Positions 23,996 through 34,280 of a DNA stretch of 64,000 nucleotides are shown here, piece after piece (the first letter of the stretch is position 1; each line of letters starts with the position of its first letter). Below the pieces are notes generated by a model, which saw nothing but the letters and a program-made list of their open reading frames with translations, was not told the DNA's origin and searched no databases. This DNA comes from Bipolaris cookei (Eukaryota > Ascomycota > Dothideomycetes > Pleosporales > Pleosporaceae). Made by a program: the position numbers and the translations under genes. The stretch covers positions 63,432 to 127,431 of the forward strand of contig NRSV01000003.1 of the NCBI GenBank assembly GCA_002286855.1, written 5' to 3'.

Positions 23996-25753
23996 GACTT
24001 TGACCGTAGGCCGTTCTATCTTGGTATTTACATGTGGGGGTTTGTTTTTCTTTGTGTGATACTACTGTGATGGTTCGGCTTTTGTCTGTTTGCGGCTATG
24101 TCTCCAGCAGACGCCTGGTTCGTCTGTATGTAGATAGGTATACGTAGTTCAAAGTGTTACTGTCTTCCTTTGCTATTCGAAAATCATTCATGTAGAATAT
24201 GCGATATTTAGTTGTCTAAGTAGTTCTTTAGTGATTCGTTCTTGTCCTAACATATCACTTCACTGCGTTTTCTACCATGCATACTGTGCCACTATGCAAA
24301 TTGTAATCCGCTTTTACTGAGACCTCTCTGTTATTCCATAATTATTGTGAAATCAATAATTCAAAGCATGAAAATGCTATTCTGAATGGAAATTATCTTG
24401 TTGCCACTGCATCAGTCCATAGTATCCAACCACCTCATTGAAATTTCACAAGTGACATGTTGGAACTCTCAACTCTAGACTTATCCGTGTTCTACATATT
24501 AAAATACTGACATTTTACTTCCCAGTCACATCGAATTTGTATCAAGTACTGGTAGCAAATATATTGGTCCACATGATATCCAAAGAACACTAACTTTACA
24601 AATTCAGCTTGACAGTTCCAAACAACGACTTCAGTATTTCAAATGGTTTCCCTCTTACCGTGTTTTATGACTTTAATTGTTTGTATCTTTTTGGTGTAAA
24701 AGCGTATCAGATAATTTTTCTCGGAAAAGAACGGCAGGCCGCACCCTAACCTGCAGAAACTGGGTATCAAATAGAAAAGTTTGCAGTCAGAACCGTGTTC
24801 TATGAAATATCTAGTGACAAATTATCTAGGGAAACTCCTAGTGACACTAGTCAAGGTTGTTTTTTGTATCAGATCACCCCTATATGTACAATAAAGCGAC
24901 TCAGATAGATAGAGAACTTGCTTATAGGCTTGCTTTTGTACAAGATGATATGAAATAAAGAGAATATAGAGAAATGGCTCTTGATAAAGTGTGTTTACAT
25001 TTGTAATAAATAGAGATAATAGGGATGGAATCGTAGACAAGCATACATGATATACTGATGTGGGTAGACAATTGTTTTCTTTTGACTATTCTATTGTCGT
25101 TCACTAAGTCAACATGGTAGTTGTCTACGTTTGTATGAAAAAAAGAGATAGAAATGCCGGATACATCCAGTCAATTCTTTATTCAGTAAGTAAATCGAGT
25201 TCGGACCCACATCCAACGTAAGCTTACCGAGCATAACATTACTATATATCCGATTGCTATGGGCATTAAACAAGGTTTACGGTAAAAAAAAGGTACGTGC
25301 TAAATGCAAGCAATTGATTTTCCGGCCGCGAGAAAACTAAGTTTAGACACGAGTCCGACGTAAGCTTCTTCTGAAAAGGGAAATAGTGTTAGGTAATAAG
25401 CGGATATGATTCAGTGAATATTCTGCCAGTTGGTTAAGAGGGTATATTGGAGATAGAAAACAAGCAAAGACAAGAAAGTCACTCAAAGCACATACTCGCA
25501 TCAAGCCCAATCAAAGTAACAACAATTGCTTGTATGAATCTACTATCTATTCTTCTATCCCACAAAAACAACGTTACTATTGCTAGTATGCCACCGTCTT
25601 ATCAACACCCAAACACCCCCCAAAATTCAAAAGCCTTCCAAAAGAACCAGCTCTGGAAAAGGCGCCCCTCTATCAAGTAAGTCATAAGCCATATACATAC
25701 AGACAATTCTTGTACAAACCATATACACACATACACCCAAGCCCTTCCACAAC

Positions 25754-26857
25754 CTAGCTGTCCACCGCCATACCAGCATTACCGCAGTCGGGACCCCACA
25801 TATCTCCCACCCTAAAGCCCAGCGGAAACGGATCCTCCTCATCCACAACCACTTGTCTGTACCCGGTGATCCAGGCGCGGCCCCTGACGCGGGGTAAGAT
25901 AGCGTCGTAGCGACCAACCTTTGTGGTACCCACGATACTGCACTGAAACTTTGTGCCAATGATACTCTTGTGGGTAAAGTTCTCGCCAACCGCCAATTGC
26001 CCACGTGCATGCAGCACCGCCATGCGCGCCGACGTGCCCGTGCCGCAAGGGCTGCGATCGAGGCGGCCAGGCGACACGACAACGGTATTCGTTGCCGTCT
26101 TAACCTTGGCCGGGATGTCGTCCGGCCCAGAGGATGAAACAAGCTCGACATGGACAGGCTCGGTAAACTGCATCGTGGACACGCCGCGGATCCCATTGTT
26201 CAGCGGATGCACCGGCTCGTAGATGTCTTGGACGCTCTTGCGGATGGCCTCGCCAATCCGAATCAGATCGGCGCCGTGCTGGTGCTCGATGCTGAGGCCT
26301 ACGGCGTCAGCGGAGACAATCGCGTAGTGCATGCCGCCCCAGGCTACGTCGACGGAGATGTCGCCTATGCCAGGGACGCAGACGGGCACATCGAGTTCGT
26401 ACACAAAGGCTGGGACGTTGTCGAATTCAACGCTGAGGCACTTGCCGCCGGCGCAGCGGGCGCGGACGCGCACAAGCCCTGCTGCTGTGTCGAGCACGAC
26501 TTTGGTCTCGGGTTCCTTCATGGCGATACGACCTGTCTCAAGTAGCACCGTCGTGACGCAGATTGTGTTGCTGCCGCTCATAGTTGCATATTCGTCGCTC
26601 TCGAGTGTGAGGAAGCCCGCGTCGGCTTCTGGGTGACATGGTGTGAGCAGAAGGTTCATGCATTGCGAGACGCGCCCTCGTGGCTCTTGCATGAGTAGTT
26701 GTCGGTAGTGGTCGGCTTTTGTCTCAAAGTGCACCAGCTTTTCGTACATGGTGTTGCAGTGCATTGGGTCTGGTATCCCGCTGATAATAACGTCGCCGAT
26801 TTCGCCCTCGGCGTGCACGCACACTATCGAAATGGGGAGGTCGGGTGTAGTCAACAT
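25754..26857 (-). CDS. Proline racemase superfamily enzyme, Ser/Cys type (hydroxyproline epimerase or trans-3-hydroxyproline dehydratase)
   Basis: Single-exon 367-aa protein from ATG 26857. Family hallmarks are the N-terminal VHAEGEIGDVI, the first catalytic motif as MSGSNTIC (S94 where classical racemases have Cys in MCGHGT), and the second as DRSPCGTGTSAR (C271). In the proline racemase superfamily, Cys/Cys enzymes are racemases or 4-hydroxyproline epimerases and Thr/Cys enzymes are trans-3-hydroxy-L-proline dehydratases. Ser/Cys members have been reported with epimerase or dehydratase activity. A hydroxyproline-catabolic role is therefore likelier than L/D-proline racemisation. No signal peptide is evident, so it is probably cytosolic. 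A GT-rich minisatellite begins about 20-30 bp before the start codon. It lies downstream of and co-oriented with ERG3, with no functional link apparent. Confidence 0.88.
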   Translation of the reverse strand: MLTTPDLPISIVCVHAEGEIGDVIISGIPDPMHCNTMYEKLVHFETKADHYRQLLMQEPRGRVSQCMNLLLTPCHPEADAGFLTLESDEYATMSGSNTICVTTVLLETGRIAMKEPETKVVLDTAAGLVRVRARCAGGKCLSVEFDNVPAFVYELDVPVCVPGIGDISVDVAWGGMHYAIVSADAVGLSIEHQHGADLIRIGEAIRKSVQDIYEPVHPLNNGIRGVSTMQFTEPVHVELVSSSGPDDIPAKVKTATNTVVVSPGRLDRSPCGTGTSARMAVLHARGQLAVGENFTHKSIIGTKFQCSIVGTTKVGRYDAILPRVRGRAWITGYRQVVVDEEDPFPLGFRVGDMWGPDCGNAGMAVDS

Positions 26858-26876
26858 CGTGGGCGGTGGGGCCTAT

Positions 26877-26955
26877 GTGTGTGTGTGTGTGTGGGCGATT
26901 GTGTGGGCGACTGTGTGGGCGACTGTGTGGGCGATTGTGTGGATATGTGGATATA
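26877..26955. repeat. GT microsatellite plus 12-bp minisatellite in the proline-racemase leader
   Basis: A GT run is followed by four 12-bp units GTGTGGGCGAYT at 26889, 26901, 26913 and 26925. The units differ only at the C/T position, and a degenerate fifth follows. The array lies immediately upstream of the start codon of the minus-strand gene, so it belongs to its 5' UTR or core promoter. Confidence 0.9.
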
Positions 26956-27687
26956 TGTTTATATAGGTATGTGGTGTTGGTAGATGGTCAGCCTTATATG
27001 TAATTGTGGAAAGTAGAGCGCCAAATGAGGCAATTTAAGAGCGGTCAAGACACTATAGACCACGAGACTTGCCGACGATGTGAGATTCTAACTTTTTTCC
27101 AGAATGTCGCAGTCCGGCGATTATCCAAATCGGGATTCCGAAGCTACTCGGTGTGACTTAATCCTATCCTAATCGGCCCCTGCCACATCATTCAAGGGGA
27201 GACTACTATGCGGTGTGTTTATACTATAGGAAAGTTGCGCATCGGCCAAGATCAGCAGACGCGTATCTTTCCTCCAATCCCCAAGGGCGGGCCGGAGAAG
27301 GGCCATTTCCCACGTTTGCCTTAAAAAATGGTCCGAGCCAGTTTCACGTCATCGTCGTCCAGTCAAAAGTATGTTCGAGTCGTGGGCGGTCAGTTGGGTG
27401 CTAATCTCATTACAATTGTTTAGTCTTGACAAGAGAATCTTTGCCGATTCCCCGTCATATTACAAGTCAAGTCCGCTGCTCCGAGCTAGACTATTATACC
27501 CAAAATTTCCGATGTAACAGCGAGGGCGAAGAATGTTAATATACAAGCAAAAAAAATACCCCCAGTGCATGGCCAACGACGTATCGGCCTGAATCGTCTA
27601 CTAGAGCTTGGCACCCATAATCTCATTCGTAACGACATTTCTGAATTCTTTGTCAACGTGTCAACTTTCCTCTCTCCGTCTTTGCGT
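26956..27687. other. Intergenic: racemase promoter and ERG3 3' UTR
   Basis: About 730 bp between the proline racemase-like gene and the stop codon of ERG3, both on the minus strand. No coding signal fits a known family. A frame that overlaps the ERG3 3' half in another phase and continues here is a shadow. Confidence 0.55.
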
Positions 27688-28819
27688 TTAGCGAACTTTT
27701 TTGGGCTCGTCGGATGAATACAAGCGGTCATCGCTGCCACCCTCGACTTCCAGGACCATCTTATCAACGGCTTCAGCTTGCTTCTTCCACTCGCTCTGGC
27801 ACATTTTGAGTTCTTTCTGGAAGAGCTCGTCGTTAGGCTTCCTGTAGCTTCCACCCAGACGGTCCCAGAGAGTGGTAAACTGTCCGTAGTTGTAGTTGAA
27901 GTACAGGTGGTGCATGGTGTGGCAGGCAGCCCCGTTAATAATGGCCGAGTTATGCGCATACTCGCCGTCATGAATCAAAACAGTCCAGATGTTGACAGTA
28001 ACAAACAGAAGGACATAGGCAAACTTGGACAGCGGGAACAGGAACGGGAAGATGTGGTAGGGCAGACCCTGGGCATAGCCGTCCAATGGGTGGAAAGCGT
28101 GCGAAGCATAGGGAGTAGGCATGATCCACTTGTGGTGTGGCTTGTGGATGTGCTTGTAAATGAGAGGGTGGTGGAGATAGCGGTGAATCCAGTAGATGAG
28201 CGAGTCAGTGAAGAAGAGGAAAAAGGGAAACTGCATGTAGTTGTACCACAGTCCCGGGCCCTGGTCGACCGTGTCATATAGCTTCGAGTACCCGCGGACC
28301 TCTGCAAAGAAAAAGGGCACAGTGAAGATTGCCATGATGGGAAAGGCGATGTTGGCCTGCTTCATCTCAAGCTTAATCTGGTTCTTAAGGTATCGCGGGT
28401 GGTTGAAGGTGCTCTTGTCGAAGATGAAGAAGTAGGAGGCGCTTGCGAAGATGTAGTAGACTAGGACACCGAAGAGCCTGTAGATTGGAGCGTGAGTAGG
28501 GTATATACATGTTGATACTGGGGTGTATGGGGGGGAGAGAGAGAGCATACCATGTGATGAGGTACAAGGACAGCGCCTGCCGCCGCCAGTCGTCGCGCAT
28601 CCATTGGCTCATGTAGGCATACTTGGATGGCGTCGTGGAGAAGAACTGAGTGGCGGGCTCATACTGCCAAGTCGCGGGCGGGCGGGCATAGGCAGTAGGC
28701 TCCTCGCGGATGCTGGAGAGGGTCGCATTGGCGATTGCGGCGGCTGGATAGGCGGGCAGAAGTTTGGCGTACAGGGGGTCGAAGATGAAGGTGTCTGCTA
28801 TCTCGAGGACAACGTCCAT
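27688..28819 (-). CDS. ERG3: ERG3: sterol C-5 desaturase, two exons
   Basis: Introduces the C-5(6) double bond into episterol in late ergosterol biosynthesis; a di-iron, NAD(P)H/cytochrome b5-dependent enzyme of the ER membrane. Exons are 28819-28551 and 28477-27688; the 73-nt intron (GTATGC..CAG) splits a Trp codon. The product is 352 aa, near yeast Erg3's size as I recall it. The three histidine boxes of the fatty-acid-hydroxylase superfamily are intact: HRYLHH (188-193), HKPHH (201-205) and HTMHH (276-280). They sit among four or so hydrophobic helices (LFGVLVYYIF.., IAFPIMAIFTVPFFF, FPFFLFFTDSLIYW, FAYVLLFVTVNIW). The C-terminus is charged and ends DEPKKVR, a possible lysine-type ER-retention tail. 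Many filamentous fungi carry paralogues (erg3A/B/C); I cannot say which this is. Confidence 0.95.
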
Positions 28820-29538
28820 GGCTGATGTAGGTGTGACGTGGGGAGTCCCCTAGTGGGAGGATAGTCAGGTACCAAAGAAGTGCGATTCGCCGTTGGGTCT
28901 AATGGAAGCGGCTGCGCACGGCGAAAACAAGGGTTCAATGTGGTTGAGCAGGGCAGATAGAGGGATGACAAAAACACGACAAAAAGCAATGGGAGAGGGA
29001 AAAGGCAAATGGGCGCGCAGGATGGTGATTTCAAGGCTGCGCGGGCGTAGCAATAATAAACGGGTCGCAGCGACGACTTTTTCGGCTCGAGGCAAAGCGG
29101 CCCTGGACTGCCAGGGTTCCATCTTGACTGCTTGTAAATCACACAATCGCCCACTAGGCCTGCCAATCAGCGCTGCCAGCTGGCTGTCTAGAGTACCCTC
29201 ACGTGACCCCGCGTCACAATCTCGCACTGCGGAAATGAAACATCCGTTGAAGCCGACAATGGGCTGACAGGGACAGCGCGGCATTGCTCTTATCAGATCT
29301 TCTCATCCGATCCTCGGAGCATGCTCGGATGGCTGTACCACTGCCGACACGCCACCATGGCGCTGACACTTATAAACAACACACGTGCCGCCGTCTAGAC
29401 CGCTGTGGCTGGTGCGCAGCTGTCGTCGGCAACAAAGAATTGTGTAGTAGAGCATATTGCACGTGGACATTCAGTGGTTATAGAGTACGTTTCTTTGCTT
29501 GACACATTGGGTCAACGTAATGCGCCCGCTATGCAGGT
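28820..29538. other. Intergenic: ERG3 promoter and RBG2 3' UTR
   Basis: About 720 bp between two co-oriented minus-strand genes. It should hold the ERG3 promoter and the RBG2 terminator. I looked for an obvious sterol-response element and found none I would defend. No additional gene is supported. Confidence 0.55.
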
Positions 29539-30954
29539 CTACTTCGCCACAATGCTAACTACATCTTCGTCAGCCACTACGTGGCCCAAGCCTACCTTTT
29601 GGGGCACATGTCGGGCGCTCGCTCCCCACACCAGTGCATGCTTGAACGTCTCCTTGAGCGTCCGGTGCACCTGGTCGCAAACATCCTCAATTGTGCTTCC
29701 TTGGCGCACAATCAAAGCCTCTGAGAAATCCGGCTCGCATCCTTTTCTCTTGGTGTAGATTCGGATCAGCCTCAGCTCTTCCCAACACCTATCCACCACA
29801 TCTTGAATACCCAGATCTAGTTCACAACTCATGACTACCGTATTTGGCTCGCGCGCTAGTTCGTCCAGGTGCGGCAGACCAATGCTGTCAATCTTGTTGT
29901 ACACGTACAAACACTTGATGTACTTGCGATGGTCCTTCATGATTGTGTCGATGAAGTCATCGACAGTGACATTCTCGTCGCGCACTAGGACTTCGCAATT
30001 GAGCATCTTGTAGTCCTTGAGAATGTTGTACACCATCTTCTCGTCGATATACTTTGGCGGAACCTGGAAACTAATCTTCATACCACCAGCCTTTTTGGGC
30101 TTGAGGTAAATGTTGCTGTAATGCTGTTAGATTTATTCATACTGCGCGTCCGTAACCCAGACTTACGGTGGCGACCGGTTCAACCGGATCCCTACGGCTT
30201 CCAACTCGGCCTCGAGCAACCGCCTCTGCTCCGCCTTCTTGGTAGCATCAAGAACCATGCAGATTAGGTCACTCGTCTTGGCTGCACTGATGACCTGCCG
30301 TCCACGCCCCTTGCCTTCGGCAGCACCCTCAATAATACCCGGCAGATCCAGGACCTGGATTTCCGCACCACCATACTCGAGCACACCAGGAATGGCCGTG
30401 AGGGTAGTGAAAGCGTAAGACGCAGCTTCAGACTTAGTTTTTGTGATTCTTGAGAGAAACGTCGACTTTCCAACCGACGGGAATCCAACAAGGGCTATGC
30501 GCGCATCACCTGATTTCGACACATCGAAACCACTTCCGCCGCCACCACCCGCGCCCGCTGCGGGCTCCAGCAGTTGTGCGCGGAGACGAGCAAGTTTTCT
30601 ATACAAAAACTGTTAATAAATCGCATATCCTTTTCATATGCAGTTCGCTGGTGCCTTGCCCTTTGAGTAAACCAAGATGGTATTCTGTAAGTCCATATCA
30701 GCACGTGACACTGAATTGTACACAGGCGTGAAAACATGCATAACGAGGGGCAATCGCCATACCTGTAGCCTTATTTTCTATGCACACAGGTCAGCATTCA
30801 AATTCTTATTTCCGGTAGTGCAGATCGCAAACTTACTCTGCGTCCTCCGCATCTCCTCCTCAATCCTGGTGGGGGAGCGTTAGCCCAAGGGCCACATCAA
30901 AAAACTTGGAAGGGACTTGTCCCACTCTTTGATCTTCTCTGTAATGTTCACCAT
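29539..30954 (-). CDS. RBG2: RBG2 (DRG2-type) translational GTPase, six exons with a 15-nt microexon
   Basis: Developmentally regulated GTP-binding protein of the Obg/DRG class. The yeast homologue Rbg2 works with the RWD protein Gir2 on ribosomes. Exons: 30954-30926, 30865-30837, 30777-30763 (15 nt), 30684-30660, 30598-30167 and 30115-29539. Introns are 60, 59, 78, 61 and 51 nt. The product is 368 aa, matching the family. Visible motifs: the N-terminal helix ending RRTQKNKATEYHLG; the P-loop GFPSVGKST; switch region TTLTAIPG; G3 DLPGIIEGA followed by GKGRGRQV; G4 NKID; and a C-terminal TGS-like domain ending EDVVSIVAK. LAREPNTVVMSCE and KCLYVYNKID favour DRG2/Rbg2 over DRG1/Rbg1. Intron 4 begins GCAAGG, a GC..AG intron. 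The gene is divergent from the acyltransferase gene at 31437. Confidence 0.94.
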
Positions 30955-31436
30955 GTTGGCGACCTTTCCTCAATTTGTATGCTTAGGCTAGAGAGAGAAG
31001 GACTAGGGTGAGGGGGGATTTATGTCGCTGTACTTTGTGTGGCGGCTGTAGTCCGGCAATGTCACGATGGGAAAGGTTTGGTGTTGCAGCCAGCGCCCTC
31101 ATACCCCGAGCCATGGCTTATTTTGGTTTAGCGCAAATCTTTTCTCTCCAGCGACTGCAAGATGCAGTGCGTCATGTACAAAGGGTACAACCAGCAAATG
31201 AGCAAAGATACGACAAATACGGTGCAGAAGGATTGGTACCGATAACCAGGCTCATAGTTCGCCACTTTTTCCCATTCTTCTACCGGCTGCACTCTTTGCA
31301 GACTGGAAAACAGCAGGCCACATACGCCACATTTATTTCGTCAGCATCCGCTGAATCCACAACAGTGTATCCTTGTTTTTTTCTCTTCTCTTTCTCAACG
31401 CTTGAGTTTACCGTTGTCATTTCTTCTACTTCAAAG
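30955..31436. promoter_or_regulatory. Shared upstream region of RBG2 and the MBOAT gene
   Basis: 482 bp between divergent start codons. The downstream gene's frame happens to stay open leftward to 31008, but that stretch starts at a GTG, has no clear family similarity and contains a pyrimidine-rich leader just before 31437. I treat it as promoter and 5' UTR. Use of an upstream in-frame ATG (for example near 31059) cannot be excluded. Confidence 0.5.
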
Positions 31437-33047
31437 ATGTCACTCGGGCCTCCAAATCCGTGGCCTGACTCATACCACAATTTGATAAAGTACCACCACG
31501 CGCAGTACGACAAAGCCATTGCATCTGGAGAATACCAACCGTTTTTGTATCCGTTGGGATGTATCGACATACTACTGGTCACCATATACCTTTTGATTCC
31601 CCACCAGAACCGGCCATGGTTGAAGAAATGCCGGTTCCTTGCTTTTGCATGGATGCTCATGTGTGCAGTGTACAAGATCAGGTACACACGGATGAGAGGG
31701 TTGGTACCAGCACTGGTTAATGGATTGATTAGTTCATGGATGGCGATATGGGTATTTACGATACTCGTATGTAACGATGCCCAAACAGACTTTATGAGGA
31801 TCGAGAGAACCACGGGTGTCTTTGGATCGAGCAAACGTAGTCAAGTCAGTAAATCTTCTGAAGCAAAAGAGACAGAAATTCACAAGACGACCCGAGACGA
31901 CGTCATCAACGGCTCAACCAGCCCAAAGGATCGTCACGGCGAATTCGCGTGGCAGCCCTTCCCCCTCAGTCCGATGCTAGAGCGACTAGACTGGGTCCAT
32001 GACATCCTGTACAACTTTCGCGGCATGGGTTGGAACTGGCGTATCTCGGCCGTGCCTCCGCCCCCAAAAGCGATTCAGACCCAGCTTCACCGCAACTCAG
32101 GCGACATTGTGCCCAAGCACTCGTTCAAGACGCACGCGGGCCAAGTGAAGCAGTACGCGACGCGCGGAGAGCTCCTCCGCAGCAACTTCCGCACACTGGT
32201 AACGGGCTACCTAGCCCTTGACATCATCAAAACAACTATGATGCACGACCGTTACTTCTGGGGCTATATTGATCACGACCCGCCATCCTACTTGCCCTCA
32301 TTAATCACCAGCTCGCCACACATGACTCACGCATACCGCATGCTGCTCTCGATGCTCGGCATCAAATTTGCTCTGCAATCCGTCTTCGCTCTTGCGCCCC
32401 TCTTCTTCAGCGGCGTCCTCTCACCCTCGCTGCTCGGCGCCCGCGCGGAACCATGGGTGTACCCGGAGACGTGGGCGCCTTACAGCGTCGTGCTTGACTA
32501 CGGCATCGCCGGATGGTGGGGCAACTGGTGGCATCAGACGTTCCGCTTTGCGTTTCAAGAGCCCAGCCGTAAGCTGTGCGAAGTGCTGCGGTTGGATAAG
32601 AAGAGTAAGGTGGCTAAGTTGCTGCGGTTGCTGATTGCGTTCTTCCTAAGTGGCGTCGTGCATGCAAGTGGGAGTGTGACTTGTGTGGGCGACACGCAGC
32701 CTCTACAGGGTCCCATGGCGTTTTTCTTGCTCCAGGCTGGTGCTATCTTTGTAGAGACTTGGCTCACACAGCTTGCGCGTGCGGCTAGTAAAGGATGGGG
32801 GTTACCTGGGTGGCTGAAGAAAACTTGGACATTTGTATATGTCCATGTTTGGTTCTATCTTACTGCTCATCTGCTGTGCAATGACTTTGCAAGAGGCGGC
32901 GTATGGCTCTTTGAACCTGTGCCAATTTCGATTCTCCGCGGTGTGGGTCTGGGTCCTGACAAGCACGATGGATGGTGGTGTTGGAGTGGTCAGTTTATTC
33001 GCTGGCATACTGGGGAGACGTGGTGGAAGAGCGGTCTGGCTTTGTGA
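31437..33047 (+). CDS. Wax-synthase-like membrane-bound O-acyltransferase (MBOAT_2 family)
   Basis: Predicted 536-aa polytopic membrane protein with no intron in this reading. Start chosen at ATG 31437 (MSLGPPNPWPDS..), directly after a T/C-rich leader. Hydrophobic helices occur near residues 40-57 and 70-110 and throughout the C-terminal half. The family signature GNWWHQTFR lies before SGVVHASG; H409 in the latter matches the conserved MBOAT active-site histidine. The middle (about residues 125-180) is hydrophilic with SKSSEAKETE. The family includes plant-type wax-ester synthases and fungal acetyltransferases such as those in trichothecene or terpenoid pathways. There are no biosynthetic neighbours here, so the substrate is unknown. 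It is divergent from RBG2 and convergent with ERF4. Confidence 0.85.
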   Translation: MSLGPPNPWPDSYHNLIKYHHAQYDKAIASGEYQPFLYPLGCIDILLVTIYLLIPHQNRPWLKKCRFLAFAWMLMCAVYKIRYTRMRGLVPALVNGLISSWMAIWVFTILVCNDAQTDFMRIERTTGVFGSSKRSQVSKSSEAKETEIHKTTRDDVINGSTSPKDRHGEFAWQPFPLSPMLERLDWVHDILYNFRGMGWNWRISAVPPPPKAIQTQLHRNSGDIVPKHSFKTHAGQVKQYATRGELLRSNFRTLVTGYLALDIIKTTMMHDRYFWGYIDHDPPSYLPSLITSSPHMTHAYRMLLSMLGIKFALQSVFALAPLFFSGVLSPSLLGARAEPWVYPETWAPYSVVLDYGIAGWWGNWWHQTFRFAFQEPSRKLCEVLRLDKKSKVAKLLRLLIAFFLSGVVHASGSVTCVGDTQPLQGPMAFFLLQAGAIFVETWLTQLARAASKGWGLPGWLKKTWTFVYVHVWFYLTAHLLCNDFARGGVWLFEPVPISILRGVGLGPDKHDGWWCWSGQFIRWHTGETWWKSGLAL

Positions 33048-34280
33048 GTTTGGCTTGTCGGGGTGTTCCTGGATAAGACGGAATGAGCAGTGGAGTCCAT
33101 TCTTCCATTATCTTCATCTCTCTCATATAGACAGTACCTTTAGCTAGACGTAATACTTTTCTCAAGTCATTCTCGTATCATGACTCTCTCTCTCTCTCAG
33201 TAATCAAGCATTAACTAGTCAGCATGGCATAATACTGTAACCCGAAGAATCCCTCTAGGGACCGAAAAGGGTTCAAAAAGGGGCGGTAAGCGCAAAAAGC
33301 CGATACCGCCAAAGTATGTGTACCAAGGCGGAGGACGGTAATGACACTAGTCTGAAGCACTAGCCTCAGACGCAAGCCTGAGGCGAAGAATTCGGCGCTT
33401 CCCCCCACCACCGAGTCATTCTGTTTCGAATTTTAAAAAAAGAAGGAAGGAAAAGGGACGAATGTGGATAGTAAGTTGTGATTAGCTTGATGAGTAGTGA
33501 GCGACATGCTACACTGAGAAAAACCAAGTTTTATACGTGAAAATATTTTGAATAAAGAAATGATCATCGAAATTAGTGGGATATAGGCAGGAAGGCAGGA
33601 GGGCATGTAGATGACAAAGCAAACAAGACTAACAATACAGTCATGCGGCGCATTATATACATGCAAGCAATGCCTCCTTAATTAAAAGGCCATGTAGTAT
33701 GAATTCTGACCCGGAGACATGACTTGGAATGAATGTCAATGACAAGAAGATGTATGCCATAGAGTCTATTACATAAAGCCATGTTTACACACAGGGTAAA
33801 CAGATAAAAGAAAAAGGGGTAGGGAAAAAGAGACATGTGCAGATCTACAAAAGCAACAGTCGGTAGTAGCAGCACCACCACCACCACCACCGGCAGCTAT
33901 GCATGTTTGGGTATCGGAGGTACAATCACAAAGAAAAAACAATAATAAATACTTACGGCACGAACACAAGATCTAAGAATAGGAAAAGGGAAGAATAAGA
34001 AAAAAAAAGATACAGGAACCGATAAGCGAGGCTGAAATAAACAAACATTAGTCTTTTTGCATCGCCGCCGAATGTCTAGTGGGAAAAAAATGAAAAGAAA
34101 GAAACAGGCATGTGTCATGATGCGCTCGCTCCGTTTTTTAAGACAAGAAAGGATAAAAACAAAAGAAGCCCGCAGCCCAAACTCTGTAAACTCCGGTTTG
34201 CATGCCGCTAAAATTCCAAGTCGTTGTTGCCTTTTTAATTTGTGCTTCACCTTGATTCATAGTTGCGTATAATTGGAGAC
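33048..34280. other. Convergent intergenic region, 1.2 kb, with a GC-rich repeat-like patch
   Basis: It contains the two 3' UTRs. An atypical patch at about 33215-33420 has a perfect 7-bp stem (GCCTCAG 33363-33369 and CTGAGGC 33378-33384) and a GGCGGTA...TACCGCC pair (about 33281-33319). The remainder is A-rich on this strand (33.43-34.2 kb), with a CT microsatellite near 33183-33200 and a CAC triplet run near 33874. No coding gene is supported. Confidence 0.5.

Larger units (their letters stand above)
22401..25753. other. AT-rich gene-poor region with microsatellites
   Basis: The interval 22.4-25.7 kb is mostly AT-rich, with dense stops in all frames from about 24.0 to 25.7 kb. It contains a CATA repeat (about 23190-23212), a CT-repeat plus poly-C promoter-like tract (about 23227-23320), and a TAT/TGT triplet repeat (23915-23957). 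A possible tiny spliced frame starts at 23336 and is listed separately. The right end should contain the 3' UTR of the proline racemase-like gene. Nothing else is recognisable. Confidence 0.5.

Noticed and set aside
27486..27971. 161-codon reverse-strand frame overlapping ERG3
   Set aside because: It lies on the same strand in another phase over the ERG3 3' half, which carries an essential His box; composition is Ser/Thr/Arg shadow-like.
31008..31436. N-terminal extension of the acyltransferase to 31008
   Set aside because: The extension begins at GTG, shows no membrane-protein character and overlaps the divergent promoter and a pyrimidine-rich leader; ATG 31437 is a better start.
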